Positions 51,165 through 59,617 are shown, counted from the stretch's first letter. The stretch is 64,000 nucleotides of DNA from Crystallibacter sulfonylureivorans_A (GCF_047607445.1 NZ_JBLKRT010000007.1:60666-124665); one strand, 5' to 3'. A program made the numbers and translations. Notes: generated by a model not told the origin, from the letters alone.

Positions 51165-51225
51165 ATCGACTGTACGGATAAGGCCCGGTTTCGCTCCTGA
51201 CGACGGCCAGATCCGTACAGTCGAT
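51165..51225. repeat. 15-bp perfect inverted repeat between fepC and the SIP gene
   Basis: ATCGACTGTACGGAT (51165-51179) and its exact reverse complement (51211-51225) flank a 31-base loop that itself contains GGCC pairs. No T tail, so it is not a standard terminator. It may be an RNA processing or stability element in an operon, or a remnant of a small repeat. Confidence 0.88.
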
Positions 51226-51244
51226 ATGGACGGGGCAGACCGGC

Positions 51245-52135
51245 TCATGCTGCCGGTTCCTTGTGGTCGAACTCCATCCTGGTCAACGGTGGAGCAGCGT
51301 TTGCCAACGGTTCTGCGGCTCGGTCCTGCGCCGAGTCAGCGGGGGCCTCGCAGTGGTGGCGTCCTACCGGAACCACCATCGGCGTCCCGGAAACCGGATC
51401 CGGGATCACCCGGGACTCCAGCCCGAACACGGTCTGCACCAGCTCCGCGGTGACCACCTGGGCCGGTGCGCCCTCGGCCACCACCCGGCCGGCTTTCATC
51501 GCCACCAGATGGTCGGCGTAGCGGGCGGCCAAGTTCAAATCGTGCAGCACAATGGCCACCGAGGTGCCGCGGCGCCGGTTCAGGTCGGTGATCAGGTCCA
51601 GTACCTCCACCTGGTGCGAAACATCCAGGAAGGTAGTCGGCTCATCCAGCAACAGCACGTCGGTCTGCTGCGCCAGCGCCATGGCAATCCACACCCGTTG
51701 CCGCTGCCCGCCGGACAGCTCGTCCACATTCCGCTCGCCGAGTTCCAAGGTGTCGGTCGCCGCCAAAGCCGTGTTCACGGCGTCGTCGTCCTCCCGGGTC
51801 CACTGCCGGAACCACCCTTGGTGCGGATAGCGGCCGCGCCCCACCAGTTCCGCCACGGTGATTCCCTCCGGCGCGGCCGGGCTCTGCGGCAGCAGGCCCA
51901 ACACCTTGGCCACGTCCCGGGTGGACTGCCGGTGGATGTCCTTGCCGTCCAGCAGCACGGATCCCCCGGTAGGCTTCAGCAGGCGCGCCAGACCGCGCAG
52001 CAGCGTGGACTTGCCGCAGGCGTTGGCGCCGACAATGATCGTCACCTTGCCCTCGGGCAGCCGGACGGTAAGGTCCTGCACCACAGTGCGCTGGTCATAC
52101 GCCAGCGTCAGGTTCCGGGATTCGAGCGTGCGCAC
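51245..52135 (-). CDS. fepC: Ferric-siderophore ABC transporter ATPase, FepC-like
   Basis: 296 residues. Walker A GANACGKST, signature LSGGQRQRVWIAMALAQ, Walker B VLLLDEPTTFLDVSHQ, His switch VLHDLN, all typical of FecE/FepC. GTG 52135 begins directly after the TAA of the second permease gene. A ~35-residue C-terminal tail is extra. Confidence 0.92.
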   Translation of the reverse strand: MRTLESRNLTLAYDQRTVVQDLTVRLPEGKVTIIVGANACGKSTLLRGLARLLKPTGGSVLLDGKDIHRQSTRDVAKVLGLLPQSPAAPEGITVAELVGRGRYPHQGWFRQWTREDDDAVNTALAATDTLELGERNVDELSGGQRQRVWIAMALAQQTDVLLLDEPTTFLDVSHQVEVLDLITDLNRRRGTSVAIVLHDLNLAARYADHLVAMKAGRVVAEGAPAQVVTAELVQTVFGLESRVIPDPVSGTPMVVPVGRHHCEAPADSAQDRAAEPLANAAPPLTRMEFDHKEPAA

Positions 52136-53284
52136 TTAGCCTCCTTGGCCTCGGCGGTTGGTGCTGACCAGCAGCCAGAGCAGGAACGGCGCGCCCAGCG
52201 CACCGGTCACCACTCCCACCGGCAGGGACGTGCCGCTGGTCAGGTACATCGGAATGAGGTTGGCGGCGGCAAAATCGGCGGCCAGCACAATCACGGCACC
52301 GACCAGTGCGGCCGCAGGCAAGGACGCCGCACCGCCCAGCAGCCGGCGGGCGATTGGACCGGACAGGAAGGCGATAAAGGCCACCGGTCCGGCCGCGGCG
52401 GTGGCGACGGCGGCCAGAAGCACCGCCACCACCATCAGGCCCAGCCTGGCCGGGGCCACGCGCACGCCCAGCGCCGCCGCGGTGTCGTCGCCCATTTCCA
52501 GACCGCGCAGGCTGCGCGCCAGCAGCGCCACCGCCACCAGCAGCACGGCCAGCCCGGCCACCAGCACCACGGCGCGGTCCCAGTTGCTGGAGTTGAGCGA
52601 GCCGTTCAGCCAGACCAGTGCGCCCTGCGCGGTGCGGATGTCGGTGCGCGTCAGCAGATAGCTGACCACAGCCTGCAACACCGCCGCGAAGCCGATGCCG
52701 ACCAGGATCAGCCGCGACCCGGCAGCGCCCGGGACGGTGCTGGACCGATGCGACAAGGCGAAAATCCCCAGGGCCACTACCAGCGCACCGGCCATCGCAG
52801 CGGCCGAGACAGCCAGACCTGCCGCGCCGAACACCACGATCGCGGTCACCGCAGAGGCGCTGGCGCCATAGCTGATCCCGATGATGTCCGGACTGGCCAG
52901 CGGATTGCGCAGCATGGTTTGGAAAATGCTGCCGGACAAGCCGAACGCCAGCCCGACCAGCACACCGATCACCGCCCGTGGCAGCTTGTGCTCCATCACG
53001 ATGAAGCTGGCGCCGGGAATCCGTTCGCCGGCCAGCAGCCGGACGAAGTCCGGGATGGTCACGGTGTAGCTGCCCAGCAGCACGTTGACAAAGAACAGCA
53101 CGACGACGGCGCCCGCCAGCGTGCCAAGGACCGCCCGGCGTCGGCTGGTGCGCCCGGCCTTCCCGGAAACTGCGGTTTCCCGGCGAGGGCGGGGTATATC
53201 GTCGAGGCCACCCGCCATGGACGGTGCCCTCGACGGCAAACCCTGCCCTCGGCGTTCTCGCTGCGAAAGGTCCAGTTTGCTCAC
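52136..53284 (-). CDS. fepG: Ferric-siderophore ABC transporter permease, FecCD family (FepG-like)
   Basis: 382 residues from GTG 53284, which overlaps the TGA of the first permease gene (GTGA). About nine to ten helices with the family segments RLPRAVIGVLVGLAFGLSGSIFQTMLRNPLASPDIIGISYGA (first part read as KLPRA here) and AAAGPVAFIAFLSGPIARRL. It forms a heterodimeric channel with the other FecCD permease. Confidence 0.9.
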   Translation of the reverse strand: MSKLDLSQRERRGQGLPSRAPSMAGGLDDIPRPRRETAVSGKAGRTSRRRAVLGTLAGAVVVLFFVNVLLGSYTVTIPDFVRLLAGERIPGASFIVMEHKLPRAVIGVLVGLAFGLSGSIFQTMLRNPLASPDIIGISYGASASAVTAIVVFGAAGLAVSAAAMAGALVVALGIFALSHRSSTVPGAAGSRLILVGIGFAAVLQAVVSYLLTRTDIRTAQGALVWLNGSLNSSNWDRAVVLVAGLAVLLVAVALLARSLRGLEMGDDTAAALGVRVAPARLGLMVVAVLLAAVATAAAGPVAFIAFLSGPIARRLLGGAASLPAAALVGAVIVLAADFAAANLIPMYLTSGTSLPVGVVTGALGAPFLLWLLVSTNRRGQGG

Positions 53285-54444
53285 AGGCCGGCCGCCTTTC
53301 GCCGCCGCACCAGCCAGATGAACACCGGGGCGCCGATGATCGCGGTGGTGATGCCTGCCTCGATTTCGCCCGGCGGCGCCACGAACCGGCCCACCACGTC
53401 GGCCGCCACCAGCAGCATCGGCGCCAACAGCATGGCGTAGGGCAAAATCCATCGGTAGTCCGGGCCGGTCAGCGCGCGCACCATGTGCGGAATCACCAGG
53501 CCGACGAACGCAATCGGGCCGGCAATGGCGGTGGCCGCACCGCAGAGGATCACCACGCCGAGCGCAGTGACCGCCCGGGACAGTGCCACCTTTTGACCGA
53601 GGCCGCGGGCCACGTCGTCGCCCAGCGAAAGATTGTTCAGGACCCTTCCGGTGAACAGCGTCAGCAGCAGGCCCGCGGCAATGAACGGGGCCACCTGGCC
53701 GATCAGGTCCCAGCCGCGGCCGGAGACCGAACCCACCTGCCAGTACCGGAAACCTTCAAGGGTGTCCTGGTTGGTGACCAGCACCGAGTACATCAGTGAA
53801 CTCAGGCCGGCGGACAGCGCGGCACCGGCCAGTGCCAGCTTCACCGGCGTGGCACCTTCCCGGCCCATGCTGGCCACACCGTAGACCAGCACGGCGGCGA
53901 GCGCGGCGCCAGCGAAAGCGAACCAAATGTAGCCGGACAGTTGGGTGACGCCGAACAGGAAGATGCCGGCAACCACCGCGAGCGCCGCACCCGCATTCAC
54001 GCCCAGGATGCCCGGGTCCGCCAGCGGGTTTCGCGCCACCCCCTGCATGGCGGCACCGGCAACCCCGAGCGCCGCACCCACCAGCAGGCCGGTGACGGTG
54101 CGCGGGATGCGTGAGTGGACCACCGCATGGTCACCGTTGGCGGGGTCGAAGGCAGTGAAGGCCTGGACCAGGGTCTCCAGGCTGATCGGACGGGCACCCA
54201 GCGCCAGCGAAGCGAAACAGATCAGGGCCAGCGCGATCAGAGCGGCCGGAATGCCAATCAGCGCCCTGCGGGTGGTCCGACGTCCGGGCTGAGGAGATCC
54301 GGGCTGTGGAGATGAGGCCTGCTGCCCGCCGGAGGGCCGGCCAGCGGACATGCTGCCGGCGGCTCCCTGCCCCGCGGGCACGCTGCCGACGGCTCCCTCG
54401 GGCAACGGATGGGAAGGCGCTGTTGCTGCCAGATCAGCTGGCAT
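53281..54444 (-). CDS. fepD: Ferric-siderophore ABC transporter permease, FecCD family (FepD-like)
   Basis: 387 residues. The N-terminal ~55 residues are a Pro/Ser/Gly-rich extension with the short repeat SPQPG, then about ten helices. RIPRTVTGLLVGAALGVAGAAMQG, NPLADPGILGVNAGAA and AGPIAFVGLVIPHMVRAL are FecCD hallmarks. GGGGGAG is five bases before ATG 54444, and an iron-regulator box lies 32 bp upstream, so this is the first gene of the iron operon. No substrate-binding protein gene is adjacent; it must be elsewhere. Confidence 0.9.
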   Translation of the reverse strand: MPADLAATAPSHPLPEGAVGSVPAGQGAAGSMSAGRPSGGQQASSPQPGSPQPGRRTTRRALIGIPAALIALALICFASLALGARPISLETLVQAFTAFDPANGDHAVVHSRIPRTVTGLLVGAALGVAGAAMQGVARNPLADPGILGVNAGAALAVVAGIFLFGVTQLSGYIWFAFAGAALAAVLVYGVASMGREGATPVKLALAGAALSAGLSSLMYSVLVTNQDTLEGFRYWQVGSVSGRGWDLIGQVAPFIAAGLLLTLFTGRVLNNLSLGDDVARGLGQKVALSRAVTALGVVILCGAATAIAGPIAFVGLVIPHMVRALTGPDYRWILPYAMLLAPMLLVAADVVGRFVAPPGEIEAGITTAIIGAPVFIWLVRRRKAAGL

Positions 54445-54475
54445 GGCACTCCCCCTCGGGCCGGAATAAGGCGAC

Positions 54476-54494
54476 TCAGGTAAGGCTAGCCTAT
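54476..54494. promoter_or_regulatory. IdeR/DtxR-type iron box
   Basis: The 19-mer TCAGGTAAGGCTAGCCTAT agrees with the consensus TTAGGTTAGGCTAACCTAA at 15 of 19 positions, including the AGGCTA-CCTA core. It is placed to repress fepD-fepG-fepC-SIP when iron is sufficient. Confidence 0.85.
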
Positions 54495-54596
54495 GCTTGC
54501 GGACATTAAGAAACGCTTTGGTGCCCTATTTGGCCTTTGCTCCGTCCGTCCGGCCTTTGCCCCGCTCGCCCGGCCGCCAGTCCGACTGCGCGATCT

Positions 54597-54655
54597 GGCC
54601 CGCTTGGCTGCCTGGCCCGCTTGGCTGCCTGGCCCGCTTGGCTGCTTGGCCCGCC
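54597..54655. repeat. 17-bp tandem repeat, 3.5 copies
   Basis: GGCCCGCTTGGCTGCCT at 54597-54613, 54614-54630 and, with one change, 54631-54647, then a partial copy. It lies between the iron box and the alpha/beta hydrolase gene. Confidence 0.9.
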
Positions 54656-54701
54656 AAGCCCGGACTCGGCGCCCTTCACCACCGGCTGGCACCGGCCCGT
54701 G

Positions 54702-54707
54702 CATAAT
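54702..54707 (+). promoter_or_regulatory. -10 element of the alpha/beta hydrolase gene, leaderless type
   Basis: CATAAT, six bases before ATG 54714. Confidence 0.55.
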
Positions 54708-54713
54708 CAACTC

Positions 54714-55502
54714 ATGCCACATCCCATCGTCCTGCTCCACGGCTGGGCCTGCTCCGCCGCGTACTGGAAACCGCTGGCGGACCGGCTCTCGGCCAGCGGC
54801 CGTCACGTGGTGGCCGCGGACCTCCCGGGCTACGGCAGCGATCTTCGCGCCGGCTACGACTGGACGGTGGAGAACGTTGCCGCCACTCTGGCCGAACAAT
54901 CCGACGAGGGGCCCGTGCACTGGGTGGGACATTCGCTGGGCGGCAGCATTGCCGCGACCATCGCGGCGCGTTTCCCGCGCACGACGGCGTCACTTACCTT
55001 GGTGGGGATGGTCCCGGTAGCACCGTCACCTGCGACGGTCGAGAAGCTGGCCCGGCTGTTCGGCGGGGAGTCCTCCGATCCGGAAGCAGACTTGGCGGCC
55101 GGAGAAGAGCTCATCGGTGCATGGTTCCGGGGCGGCAACGAGCCGCAAGGCGAGGACCGCGAAACGTTCCTTGCCCCCTTCAAGCGGTGCCCCGCCGTCG
55201 TCCGCCAAAGCCTGCCGGCCGGGGTGACCGGCGCGGCACCGGACGTGGCGGAGCTGGTGTCCGCCCCCACCCTGGTGGTGACCGGCAGCCGGGATGCAAC
55301 CCGACCGCCGGCCGCCGTCGCGGAATTCCTGTCCCGGCACCCGGCCTGGCGTCACGCCTCGGTGCCGGATGCCGGACACATGGTGCATTGGGAGCAGCCG
55401 GCCGCCTGCGCCGAGGCGATCCTGCGGCACATTGAATCCGCGGAGAACGCGGACGCTAGGGCCGCTTGGCCGGATGGGTCTCGCGCTGGACCACCGGCAT
55501 GA
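54714..55502 (+). CDS. Alpha/beta hydrolase
   Basis: 262 residues. HGWACSAAYW gives the oxyanion region, GHSLGG the nucleophile serine, VVTGSRDATRPP the acid and DAGHMVHWE the catalytic histidine. The short lid and the HGWACS/GHSLGG pair are like BioH-type carboxylesterases, but no biotin gene is near, so the substrate is unknown. The frame is open upstream through the tandem repeat; ATG 54714 is chosen for the -10 six bases before it and because homology starts there. Its 3' end overlaps the convergent LLM gene by 47 bp. Confidence 0.87.
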   Translation: MPHPIVLLHGWACSAAYWKPLADRLSASGRHVVAADLPGYGSDLRAGYDWTVENVAATLAEQSDEGPVHWVGHSLGGSIAATIAARFPRTTASLTLVGMVPVAPSPATVEKLARLFGGESSDPEADLAAGEELIGAWFRGGNEPQGEDRETFLAPFKRCPAVVRQSLPAGVTGAAPDVAELVSAPTLVVTGSRDATRPPAAVAEFLSRHPAWRHASVPDAGHMVHWEQPAACAEAILRHIESAENADARAAWPDGSRAGPPA

Positions 55503-56493
55503 TTTCGGTGGCGAGGAGTTCGATGGACCGGGCGGTGTCCGCGAACGGCAGCCCGCCGAGGCCCACCTGCGCCATGTAGCGGTCGTGGCCGAACAGCTGG
55601 TACTGCTCCATGATCTTGTCGATCACTTGCTGCGGGCTTCCGGCCAGGAGCCCCCCGCCCGGGCCGGCCCACGCCTCGAAGGTCTCGCGCGGGAAATGTC
55701 CCGCAGGCCGCGGCATGTTCTGCTCGAAGTAGGCGCGGTAGTACGGGTAGAACTTGTCGCGGGCCTCCTGGGAGGTGGGGGCCACGAAGAAGTGACCGCC
55801 CGTTCCCACCGGCAGCGTGGCCGCGTCATGCCCATGCGCCGAGGCGGTTTCTCGGTAGTACTCAATGTGCCGGGTGAAGTGCTGCGGCCCGGAGAGCAGC
55901 GCCAGGTACAGCGGCAGCCCCAGCCGGCCGGCGCGCTCGAACGACGCAGGCGTGCCGCCCACGCCAACCCACACCGGCAGCTTCTCCTGCAGCGGTCGCG
56001 GCGACACGTCCATGCCGCGGATGCTGTGGTGATGGGTTCCGTTCCAGCTCAGGTTCTCTTGCTCGCGGGCCGCAAGCAGGAGCTGCAGCTTCTCTTCGAA
56101 CAGCCCGTCATAGTCGGCCATGTCGTAGCCGAAGAGCGGATAGGACTCGGTGAAGGCCCCGCGCCCGGCAATGATTTCCGCCCGGCCGCCGGACAGCAGG
56201 TCCAGCGTGGCGAACTGTTCGAAAAGCCGTATTGGATCCTGCGTGGACAGCACCGTGACCGCGGTGGCCAAACGCAGCGAGGTGGTCTCACGGGCGATGG
56301 CGGCCAGCACAACTTCGGGAGCAGAGATGGCGAAGTCTTTGCGGTGGTGCTCGCCGAGACCCAGGAAGGAGATGCCCGCCTGATCGGCGATCTTCGCTAG
56401 CTGGACCAACTCGTCCAGGCGCTGCCGGGGCGACAATGCCTCACCGTCCGGCCCGTGTGTCAGCTCGCCGAAGGTGAAGATGCCGAAGTCCAT
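55456..56493 (-). CDS. LLM-class flavin-dependent oxidoreductase
   Basis: 345 residues. Luciferase-like TIM barrel: MDFGIFTFGE start, FLGLGEHHRKDFA, LRLATAVTVLSTQDPIRLFEQFATLDLLSGGRAEIIAGRG and VWVGVGGTPASFERAGRLG are family blocks. Such enzymes use FMN or F420 to oxidise varied substrates; which one is not clear. GGGAG is six to seven bases before ATG 56493. Its last codons overlap the end of the alpha/beta hydrolase gene. Confidence 0.9.
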   Translation of the reverse strand: MDFGIFTFGELTHGPDGEALSPRQRLDELVQLAKIADQAGISFLGLGEHHRKDFAISAPEVVLAAIARETTSLRLATAVTVLSTQDPIRLFEQFATLDLLSGGRAEIIAGRGAFTESYPLFGYDMADYDGLFEEKLQLLLAAREQENLSWNGTHHHSIRGMDVSPRPLQEKLPVWVGVGGTPASFERAGRLGLPLYLALLSGPQHFTRHIEYYRETASAHGHDAATLPVGTGGHFFVAPTSQEARDKFYPYYRAYFEQNMPRPAGHFPRETFEAWAGPGGGLLAGSPQQVIDKIMEQYQLFGHDRYMAQVGLGGLPFADTARSIELLATEIMPVVQRETHPAKRP

Positions 56494-56565
56494 TAGTGCT
56501 CCCGTGGGTCGCGTGCAGTGTCCGTTTAGTTGAAGCTTCAGGTAATCCGGAATATTCCCCCGACC

Positions 56566-56590
56566 GCAAAAGACCCCTCGGCAAAAGACC
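56566..56590. repeat. Direct repeat GCAAAAGACC upstream of the acyl-CoA dehydrogenase
   Basis: Two copies at 56566-56575 and 56581-56590, 15 bp apart, just ahead of a -10-like TAACAT (56601-56606). A GGGCCTG/CAGGCCC hairpin at 56621-56642 lies in the expected 5' leader. Could be a regulator site. Confidence 0.6.
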
Positions 56591-56660
56591 TACCGGGAAG
56601 TAACATAAGGGGACAGCACAGGGCCTGAAGCCCGGCAGGCCCGCGTCGAAGGGGACTGTC

Positions 56661-58661
56661 ATGAGCGCCGAGACCGACCAGAAAATAGCCAGTGCCAGCT
56701 TGGATGCCGCCGCAGGGCCGCTGCCCGCCGAAGCAGGCACGGCCGGCCCGGCGGAAACCAGCGAACGGGACGCCCGCGAGCTCGCCGAGGCGGCGCGCGA
56801 AACAGAATGGACCCGGCCGAGCTTCGCCAAGGGCCTGTACATGGGCCGGTTCGAGCTTGACCTGATCCACCCCCATCCGCAGCCGACCCCGTCGGAGCGG
56901 GAGGCCGGCGAGGCGTTTCTGGCGAGGCTGGAAGACTATGCCCGCACCATGGACGGGGGGCGGATAGAACGCGACGCGAAGATACCGGACGAATACATCG
57001 CCGGCCTGGCCGATCTGGGCACCTTCGGCATGAAGATCCCGGTGGAATACGGCGGCCTGGGGTTGTCGTTGCTCTATTACGGCCGTGCCCTGATGCTGCT
57101 GGGCTCAATACATCCTTCGCTCGGCGCACTGCTGTCTGCCCACCAGTCCATCGGCGTTCCCGAACCGGTGAAGGTCTTCGGCACCGAGGAGCAGAAGCGC
57201 GAATACTTGCCCCGCTGCGCTGCCGGCGCCGTCACAGCCTTCCTGCTCACCGAGCCCGACGTCGGCTCTGACCCCGCGCGGCTCGGCACCACCGCCACTC
57301 CCACCGAGGACGGCGAGGCGTACCTGCTCAACGGCAGCAAGCTGTGGACCACCAACGGCGTGATCGCTGAACTGGTGGTGGTGATGGCCAAGGTCCCGGA
57401 GCATGGCGGCCAACGCGGCGGCATCTCGGCGTTCGTCGTGGAAGCTGACTCCCCCGGCATCACCGTGGAGAACCGCAATTCCTTCATGGGCCTCAAGGGC
57501 ATCGAAAACGGCGTTACCCGGTTCGACAATGTTCGTGTCCCTGCAGCCAACCGACTGGGCCGTGAGGGTCAGGGCCTCAAGATCGCGTTGACCACGCTGA
57601 ATACCGGCCGCCTCTCCATCCCGGCGCTCTGCGCGGCCGGCGGCAAATGGTCGCTGAAGATCGCCCGGGAATGGTCCAATGCACGCGTGCAGTGGGGCAA
57701 GCCCGTCGGCAAACATGAGGCGGTCAGCAAGAAAATCGCCTTCATCGCCGCCGGCTCTTTCGCCCTGAACGCAGTCTTTGAGCTGTCTGCCGGACTGGCC
57801 GATGCGGGCATGAAGGATGTCCGGATTGAAGCCGCACTGGCCAAGCTGTGGTCCAGCGAATTCGCGTACAAGATCGCCGACGAATTGGTCCAGATCCGCG
57901 GCGGCCGCGGCTATGAGACCGCCGATTCGCTGGCCGCCCGCGGCGAACGCGCCGTGCCGGCCGAGCAATTGCTGCGCGACCTGCGGATCAACCGGATCTT
58001 CGAAGGGTCCACCGAAATCATGCATCTGCTGATCGCCCGCGAGGCCGTGGACGCGCACTTGGCCGCGGCCGGAGATTTGGCCTCGGCCGATGCCGATCTC
58101 CAGGCCAAGGCCAAAGCCGCCATGGGCGCCAGCAGTTTCTACGCCAAGTGGCTGCCCCAACTGCTCGCCGGCCAAGGCATGAATCCCCAGGCCTACAAGG
58201 ACTTCGGTCCGCTGGCCAAGCATCTGCGCTACATCGAGCGTTCGTCCCGCCGGCTGGCCCGGCAGACCTTCCTCGGCATGGGGCGGTGGCAGGCCGGGCT
58301 GGAGAAGCGGCAGGCATTCCTGGGCAGGATCGTGGATATCGGCGCCGAACTCTTCGCCATGGCCGCCAGCTGCAGCCATGCCGAAATGCTGCGCAGCCAG
58401 GACCCGGCGCAAGGCAAGGGAGCGTACCAGTTGGCGGACGCCTTCTGCCTGCAGTCCAGGGAACGGATCCACCAGCTCTTCGGCGAACTCTGGCGAAACT
58501 CGGACGCCAGCGACGGCAAGCTGGCTTCCCGGGTTCTCGCCGGCGATTACACCTGGTTCGAAGCCGGGGTCCTGGACCCTTCGGAGGGAACGGGGCCATG
58601 GATTTCGGAACGCCCGACCGGTGTTTCGGCCAAAGAGAACCTGCACCGCGCCTACCGCTGA
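56661..58661 (+). CDS. Acyl-CoA dehydrogenase, long (VLCAD/ACAD9-like) form
   Basis: 666 residues; ordinary acyl-CoA dehydrogenases have ~390, so this is the long class with an extra C-terminal domain. The FAD oxidises the alpha-beta bond of acyl-CoA. FLLTEPDVGSDPARL and LNGSKLWTTNG bind flavin and substrate; NSFMGLKGIENG and RLSIPALCAAGGKW follow; IRGGRGYETAD and NRIFEGSTEIMHLLIAREA (near 448) close the core. The C-terminal ~190 residues are helical and in eukaryotic VLCAD contact the membrane. A hydrophilic ~70-residue N-terminal extension precedes the core. AAGGGGAC before ATG 56661 serves as ribosome site. The 3' end carries a 23-bp tandem repeat. Confidence 0.93.
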   Translation: MSAETDQKIASASLDAAAGPLPAEAGTAGPAETSERDARELAEAARETEWTRPSFAKGLYMGRFELDLIHPHPQPTPSEREAGEAFLARLEDYARTMDGGRIERDAKIPDEYIAGLADLGTFGMKIPVEYGGLGLSLLYYGRALMLLGSIHPSLGALLSAHQSIGVPEPVKVFGTEEQKREYLPRCAAGAVTAFLLTEPDVGSDPARLGTTATPTEDGEAYLLNGSKLWTTNGVIAELVVVMAKVPEHGGQRGGISAFVVEADSPGITVENRNSFMGLKGIENGVTRFDNVRVPAANRLGREGQGLKIALTTLNTGRLSIPALCAAGGKWSLKIAREWSNARVQWGKPVGKHEAVSKKIAFIAAGSFALNAVFELSAGLADAGMKDVRIEAALAKLWSSEFAYKIADELVQIRGGRGYETADSLAARGERAVPAEQLLRDLRINRIFEGSTEIMHLLIAREAVDAHLAAAGDLASADADLQAKAKAAMGASSFYAKWLPQLLAGQGMNPQAYKDFGPLAKHLRYIERSSRRLARQTFLGMGRWQAGLEKRQAFLGRIVDIGAELFAMAASCSHAEMLRSQDPAQGKGAYQLADAFCLQSRERIHQLFGELWRNSDASDGKLASRVLAGDYTWFEAGVLDPSEGTGPWISERPTGVSAKENLHRAYR

Positions 58662-58716
58662 ATCGGCCTCGCGCCTACCGCTGAATCGGCCTCGCGCCTA
58701 CCGCTGAACGGGCCTT
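58648..58716. repeat. 23-bp tandem repeat, three copies, containing the acyl-CoA dehydrogenase stop codon
   Basis: The unit starts GCGCCTACCGCTGAATCGGC and is 23 bases long: copies at 58648-58670, 58671-58693 and a diverged 58694-58716. The first copy holds the last codons and TGA of the gene; the third ends five bases before the stop of the opposing gene. Confidence 0.92.
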
Positions 58717-58720
58717 CCGC

Positions 58721-59605
58721 CTACAACAGCGGCCAGACGCGGCGCTGCGCGTCGAAGACATCCCAGGCCCGCGGCACCAGGCCCAGCGACACGTTGCACA
58801 TCTGCTGCAGCTGCTCCATGCTCCCCGCCCGGAAGGTCCCGGTGCCGGATTCACTGAACGGATCCGGGTAGCGGGCTCCGCCCATGGCTGCCCATTCCAG
58901 TCCGTGCGAATGACCGCTGCAGAACTGCCAGACATACATTAACGACGGCGGCAGGTCCTCGGCCCGCAGGTCTTTCAGGATGGAGGTCTGCGTACGGTTC
59001 TTGGTGGCGTAGCCCCAGGAGTCGTCGGCTTTTCGGGCAAAAATCGGTGGCAGCTCCAGCGACTCCGCCACCTCGTTCACCGTGCGGCGCAGACCGTTGA
59101 AATACTCCATCGCCCGGGCATGCCGTTCCGGCCGAAAGTCCGCCAGATAGGCATCCCAGAACGATGCCGCGTTGAACACGTCCCGTGCAATGAGCACCAG
59201 GCTGCGCCTGGCCCGCTCGGCACCCTCGGCCGGCAGCAGCGCCCACAACACCGTGGAAGTGCACTCGATCACCGTGCGCACCAATGAATACGGCGCATGG
59301 GTCTGCAGCCGGTATTCCGCCGTACCCTGCCCTGGGTGTTCCTCGAAGAGCAGCCGACGCAGTGCCAGCACATTGTCGGTGGCCGCAGCCAATGACTGGC
59401 GGAGCAGGCTGCTCACGCTTTGGGCTGCGGTGAATTGCTCGTCCAACTGGGCCAGCGGGGATCCCGGCTCAACCGCCGGCTGGTCGCGCTGCAGCCATGG
59501 CTCCAACTCCTGCAGCATCTGCAGGATAGCCAACGCTGCCCGGCCCTCCGGGTCCGCTCCGCCCACCGCGCGCATCTGGCCGAAGGAGGCACCGCCGTCG
59601 TCCAT
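58721..59605 (-). CDS. Hypothetical protein, function unknown
   Basis: 294 residues, largely helical and soluble. Features: an acidic N-terminal helix region (ILQMLQELEPWLQRD), a long helix with VIECTSTVLWALLP, paired helices RHARAMEYFNGLRRTVNEVAESLELPP, and a C-terminal WQFCSGHSHGLEWAAMGG with Cys, two His and a nearby Glu that could hold a metal or mark a conserved pocket. The SGHSHG pattern resembles SG-x-x-HG seen in some uncharacterised abortive-type or DUF5677-like proteins, but I cannot assign it. TACCAT six bases before ATG 59605 suggests a leaderless mRNA. Single-gene unit. Confidence 0.8.
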   Translation of the reverse strand: MDDGGASFGQMRAVGGADPEGRAALAILQMLQELEPWLQRDQPAVEPGSPLAQLDEQFTAAQSVSSLLRQSLAAATDNVLALRRLLFEEHPGQGTAEYRLQTHAPYSLVRTVIECTSTVLWALLPAEGAERARRSLVLIARDVFNAASFWDAYLADFRPERHARAMEYFNGLRRTVNEVAESLELPPIFARKADDSWGYATKNRTQTSILKDLRAEDLPPSLMYVWQFCSGHSHGLEWAAMGGARYPDPFSESGTGTFRAGSMEQLQQMCNVSLGLVPRAWDVFDAQRRVWPLL

Positions 59606-59611
59606 TGGCCC

Positions 59612-59617
59612 ATGGTA
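59612..59617 (-). promoter_or_regulatory. -10 element of the hypothetical gene, leaderless type
   Basis: TACCAT on the minus strand, six bases before ATG 59605. Confidence 0.5.

Noticed and set aside
51263..53440. Plus-strand open frame of 725 codons opposite fepC/fepG
   Set aside because: His/Gln/Arg-rich composition without domains; shadow of the iron transporter genes.
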